From CAYJAZ01 sp964371865 (GTDB lineage Bacteria > Desulfobacterota > Desulfovibrionia > Desulfovibrionales > Desulfovibrionaceae), in the NCBI GenBank assembly GCA_964371865.1, contig CAYJOR010000063.1, positions 1-14,686 on the forward strand: a stretch of 14,686 nt of DNA. The letters run 5' to 3'. Of the stretch, positions 13,920-14,686 are shown in pieces; position 1 is the first letter of the stretch; the number at the start of each line of letters is the position of its first letter. The position numbers and the translations under genes were made by a program. Below the pieces are notes generated by a model, which was not told the origin of the DNA, did no database searches, and was given only the letters and a program-made list of their open reading frames with translations.

Positions 13920-13962
13920 TTTAAGGAAAATATTTCCGAAGAAGGAAAAATTTTCCCTTAAA
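13920..13962. repeat. Long hairpin between rlmB-like gene and lepB
   Basis: The arms 13920-13937 and 13944-13962 pair over almost their whole length, with one bulged base and one mismatch, around a 6-base loop (GAAGAA). No T tract follows (AGTTTGCTTG), so it is not a classic terminator. It may stabilise or end the rlmB-like transcript, since a promoter begins seven bases further on. Confidence 0.55.
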
Positions 13963-13968
13963 GTTTGC

Positions 13969-13997
13969 TTGTAACTTGTTCAATAATCATATATAAT
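13969..13997 (+). promoter_or_regulatory. Sigma70-type promoter for lepB
   Basis: TTGTAA (13969-13974, 4 of 6 matches) is separated by exactly 17 bases from a perfect TATAAT (13992-13997). Transcription would begin near 14004, giving a leader of about 40 bases before the lepB start. This is the best promoter match in the window. Confidence 0.7.
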
Positions 13998-14042
13998 TAC
14001 TAACAAATAATTAGAAAATTTCTAGACTTTTTTGAGGAAGAT

Positions 14043-14666
14043 ATGACCAATTTTAAAGAACTAACAAAGGGTAAAAAAAGCATGGTGCGTGAATATATTG
14101 AAGCAATTCTCATAGCCTTATTCTTTGCTCTTATTATACGAACTTTCGTTATAGCTGCTTATAAAATACCATCAGGCTCGATGCTTGAAACTCTACAAAT
14201 AGGTGATCATATGCTTGTAAATAAATTTATTTACGGCGTAAAGAATCCTTTAACTGGTGAGTATATTATTGATGGGCGTGATCCGCAACGTGGTGATATT
14301 GTTGTATTCCCATATCCTAATAACCCAAAAGTTGATTATGTAAAGCGTATCGTTGGTATTCCTGGTGATGTTATTGAAATTAGAAATAAACAGCTCTATA
14401 GAAATGGTGAAGCAGTACAAGAAGACTATATTCAACATTCACAGCCTAATACAGTAATGAATAGACGCGATAATATGGAGCCTATTACAGTTCCCGAAGG
14501 GAAATATTTTATGATGGGTGATAATAGAGACGATTCGCAAGATTCAAGATTCTTTGGTGTGGTAGATGGAGATACATTCCACGGAAAAGCATGGAGATTC
14601 TATTGGTCTTGGGATTCAGAAGCAGGTAAACCAAGACTGGGACGTATTGGTAGATCTGTACATTAA
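14043..14666 (+). CDS. lepB: Signal peptidase I (LepB)
   Basis: This inner-membrane serine protease removes signal peptides from exported proteins at the periplasmic face. The 207-residue length is that of the short single-anchor form. One N-terminal membrane segment (about 19-40) is followed by the catalytic serine S46 in IPSGSM, the general-base lysine K101 in YVKRIVGIPGD, and the GDNRDDSQDSR box (159-169). RGDIVVFPYP (83-92) is also typical. ATG follows AGGA by only 4 bases; a second in-frame ATG at codon 14 is possible but has no ribosome-binding site. It has its own promoter. It would process the signal peptides of the glucanase-like protein, OpgG and the acidic-tailed protein encoded here. 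The gene is complete, with 20 bases left before the window edge. Confidence 0.96.
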   Translation: MTNFKELTKGKKSMVREYIEAILIALFFALIIRTFVIAAYKIPSGSMLETLQIGDHMLVNKFIYGVKNPLTGEYIIDGRDPQRGDIVVFPYPNNPKVDYVKRIVGIPGDVIEIRNKQLYRNGEAVQEDYIQHSQPNTVMNRRDNMEPITVPEGKYFMMGDNRDDSQDSRFFGVVDGDTFHGKAWRFYWSWDSEAGKPRLGRIGRSVH

Positions 14667-14686
14667 GCATTTTTAAAAACGGACAC

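Noticed and set aside
1..14686. CRISPR array, tRNA or rRNA gene, prophage or transposase gene
   Set aside because: No regularly spaced direct repeats, no cloverleaf-like or rRNA sequence and no integrase or transposase motifs were seen; the three palindromes are too few and too unlike an array.

Overview
The window is a low-GC (roughly mid-30s percent by eye) bacterial chromosome segment with a Gram-negative cell plan. It encodes an outer-membrane lytic transglycosylase lipoprotein and a periplasmic-glucan synthesis pair (OpgG/OpgH). The mix of an anaerobe-type phenylacetate-CoA ligase-like enzyme, HU, OpgGH, UvrC, MltD-like, TrmH/RlmB-like and short LepB proteins would fit a low-GC deltaproteobacterium of the Desulfovibrionales type. 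That placement is inference from gene content and protein style, not a demonstrated assignment.

Layout. Positions 1-100 hold a G-rich tract and a very long hairpin at the 3' end of a minus-strand phenylacetate-CoA ligase family gene (101-1408). A divergent intergenic region carries promoter candidates for that gene and for a plus-strand HU gene (1744-2019), which has a clear Rho-independent terminator. After an AT-rich non-coding stretch (2074-2406) comes a plus-strand glucan cluster. It comprises a secreted PF10091/GH144-like putative beta-1,2-glucanase (2407-4098), opgG (best start is a TTG at 4157) and opgH (5772-8213). A secreted protein of unknown function with a long acidic tail (8334-9206) follows, and its stop lies two bases before the uvrC start (9209-11170).

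uvrC converges on a minus-strand MltD-like lytic transglycosylase with three LysM domains (11393-13012). The 222-base gap between them holds two further members of the same imperfect-palindrome family seen at positions 13-74. The mltD-like gene is divergent, across only 25 bases, from an rRNA 2'-O-methyltransferase gene (rlmB-like, 13038-13898). A strong hairpin and a good sigma70-type promoter then precede lepB, signal peptidase I (14043-14666).

How the genes work together. OpgH polymerises a beta-1,2-linked glucan from UDP-glucose and passes it across the inner membrane, and OpgG works on it in the periplasm. The first gene encodes a secreted protein of a family containing beta-1,2-glucanases, so it plausibly trims, releases or recycles the same polymer. 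The other genes are housekeeping (nucleoid, DNA repair, rRNA modification, wall remodelling, protein export). The most interesting observations are the glucanase-opgGH cassette, the TTG start of opgG, the palindromic repeat family with conserved mismatches, the G-quadruplex-like tract at the left edge, and the acidic-tailed secreted protein joined to uvrC.
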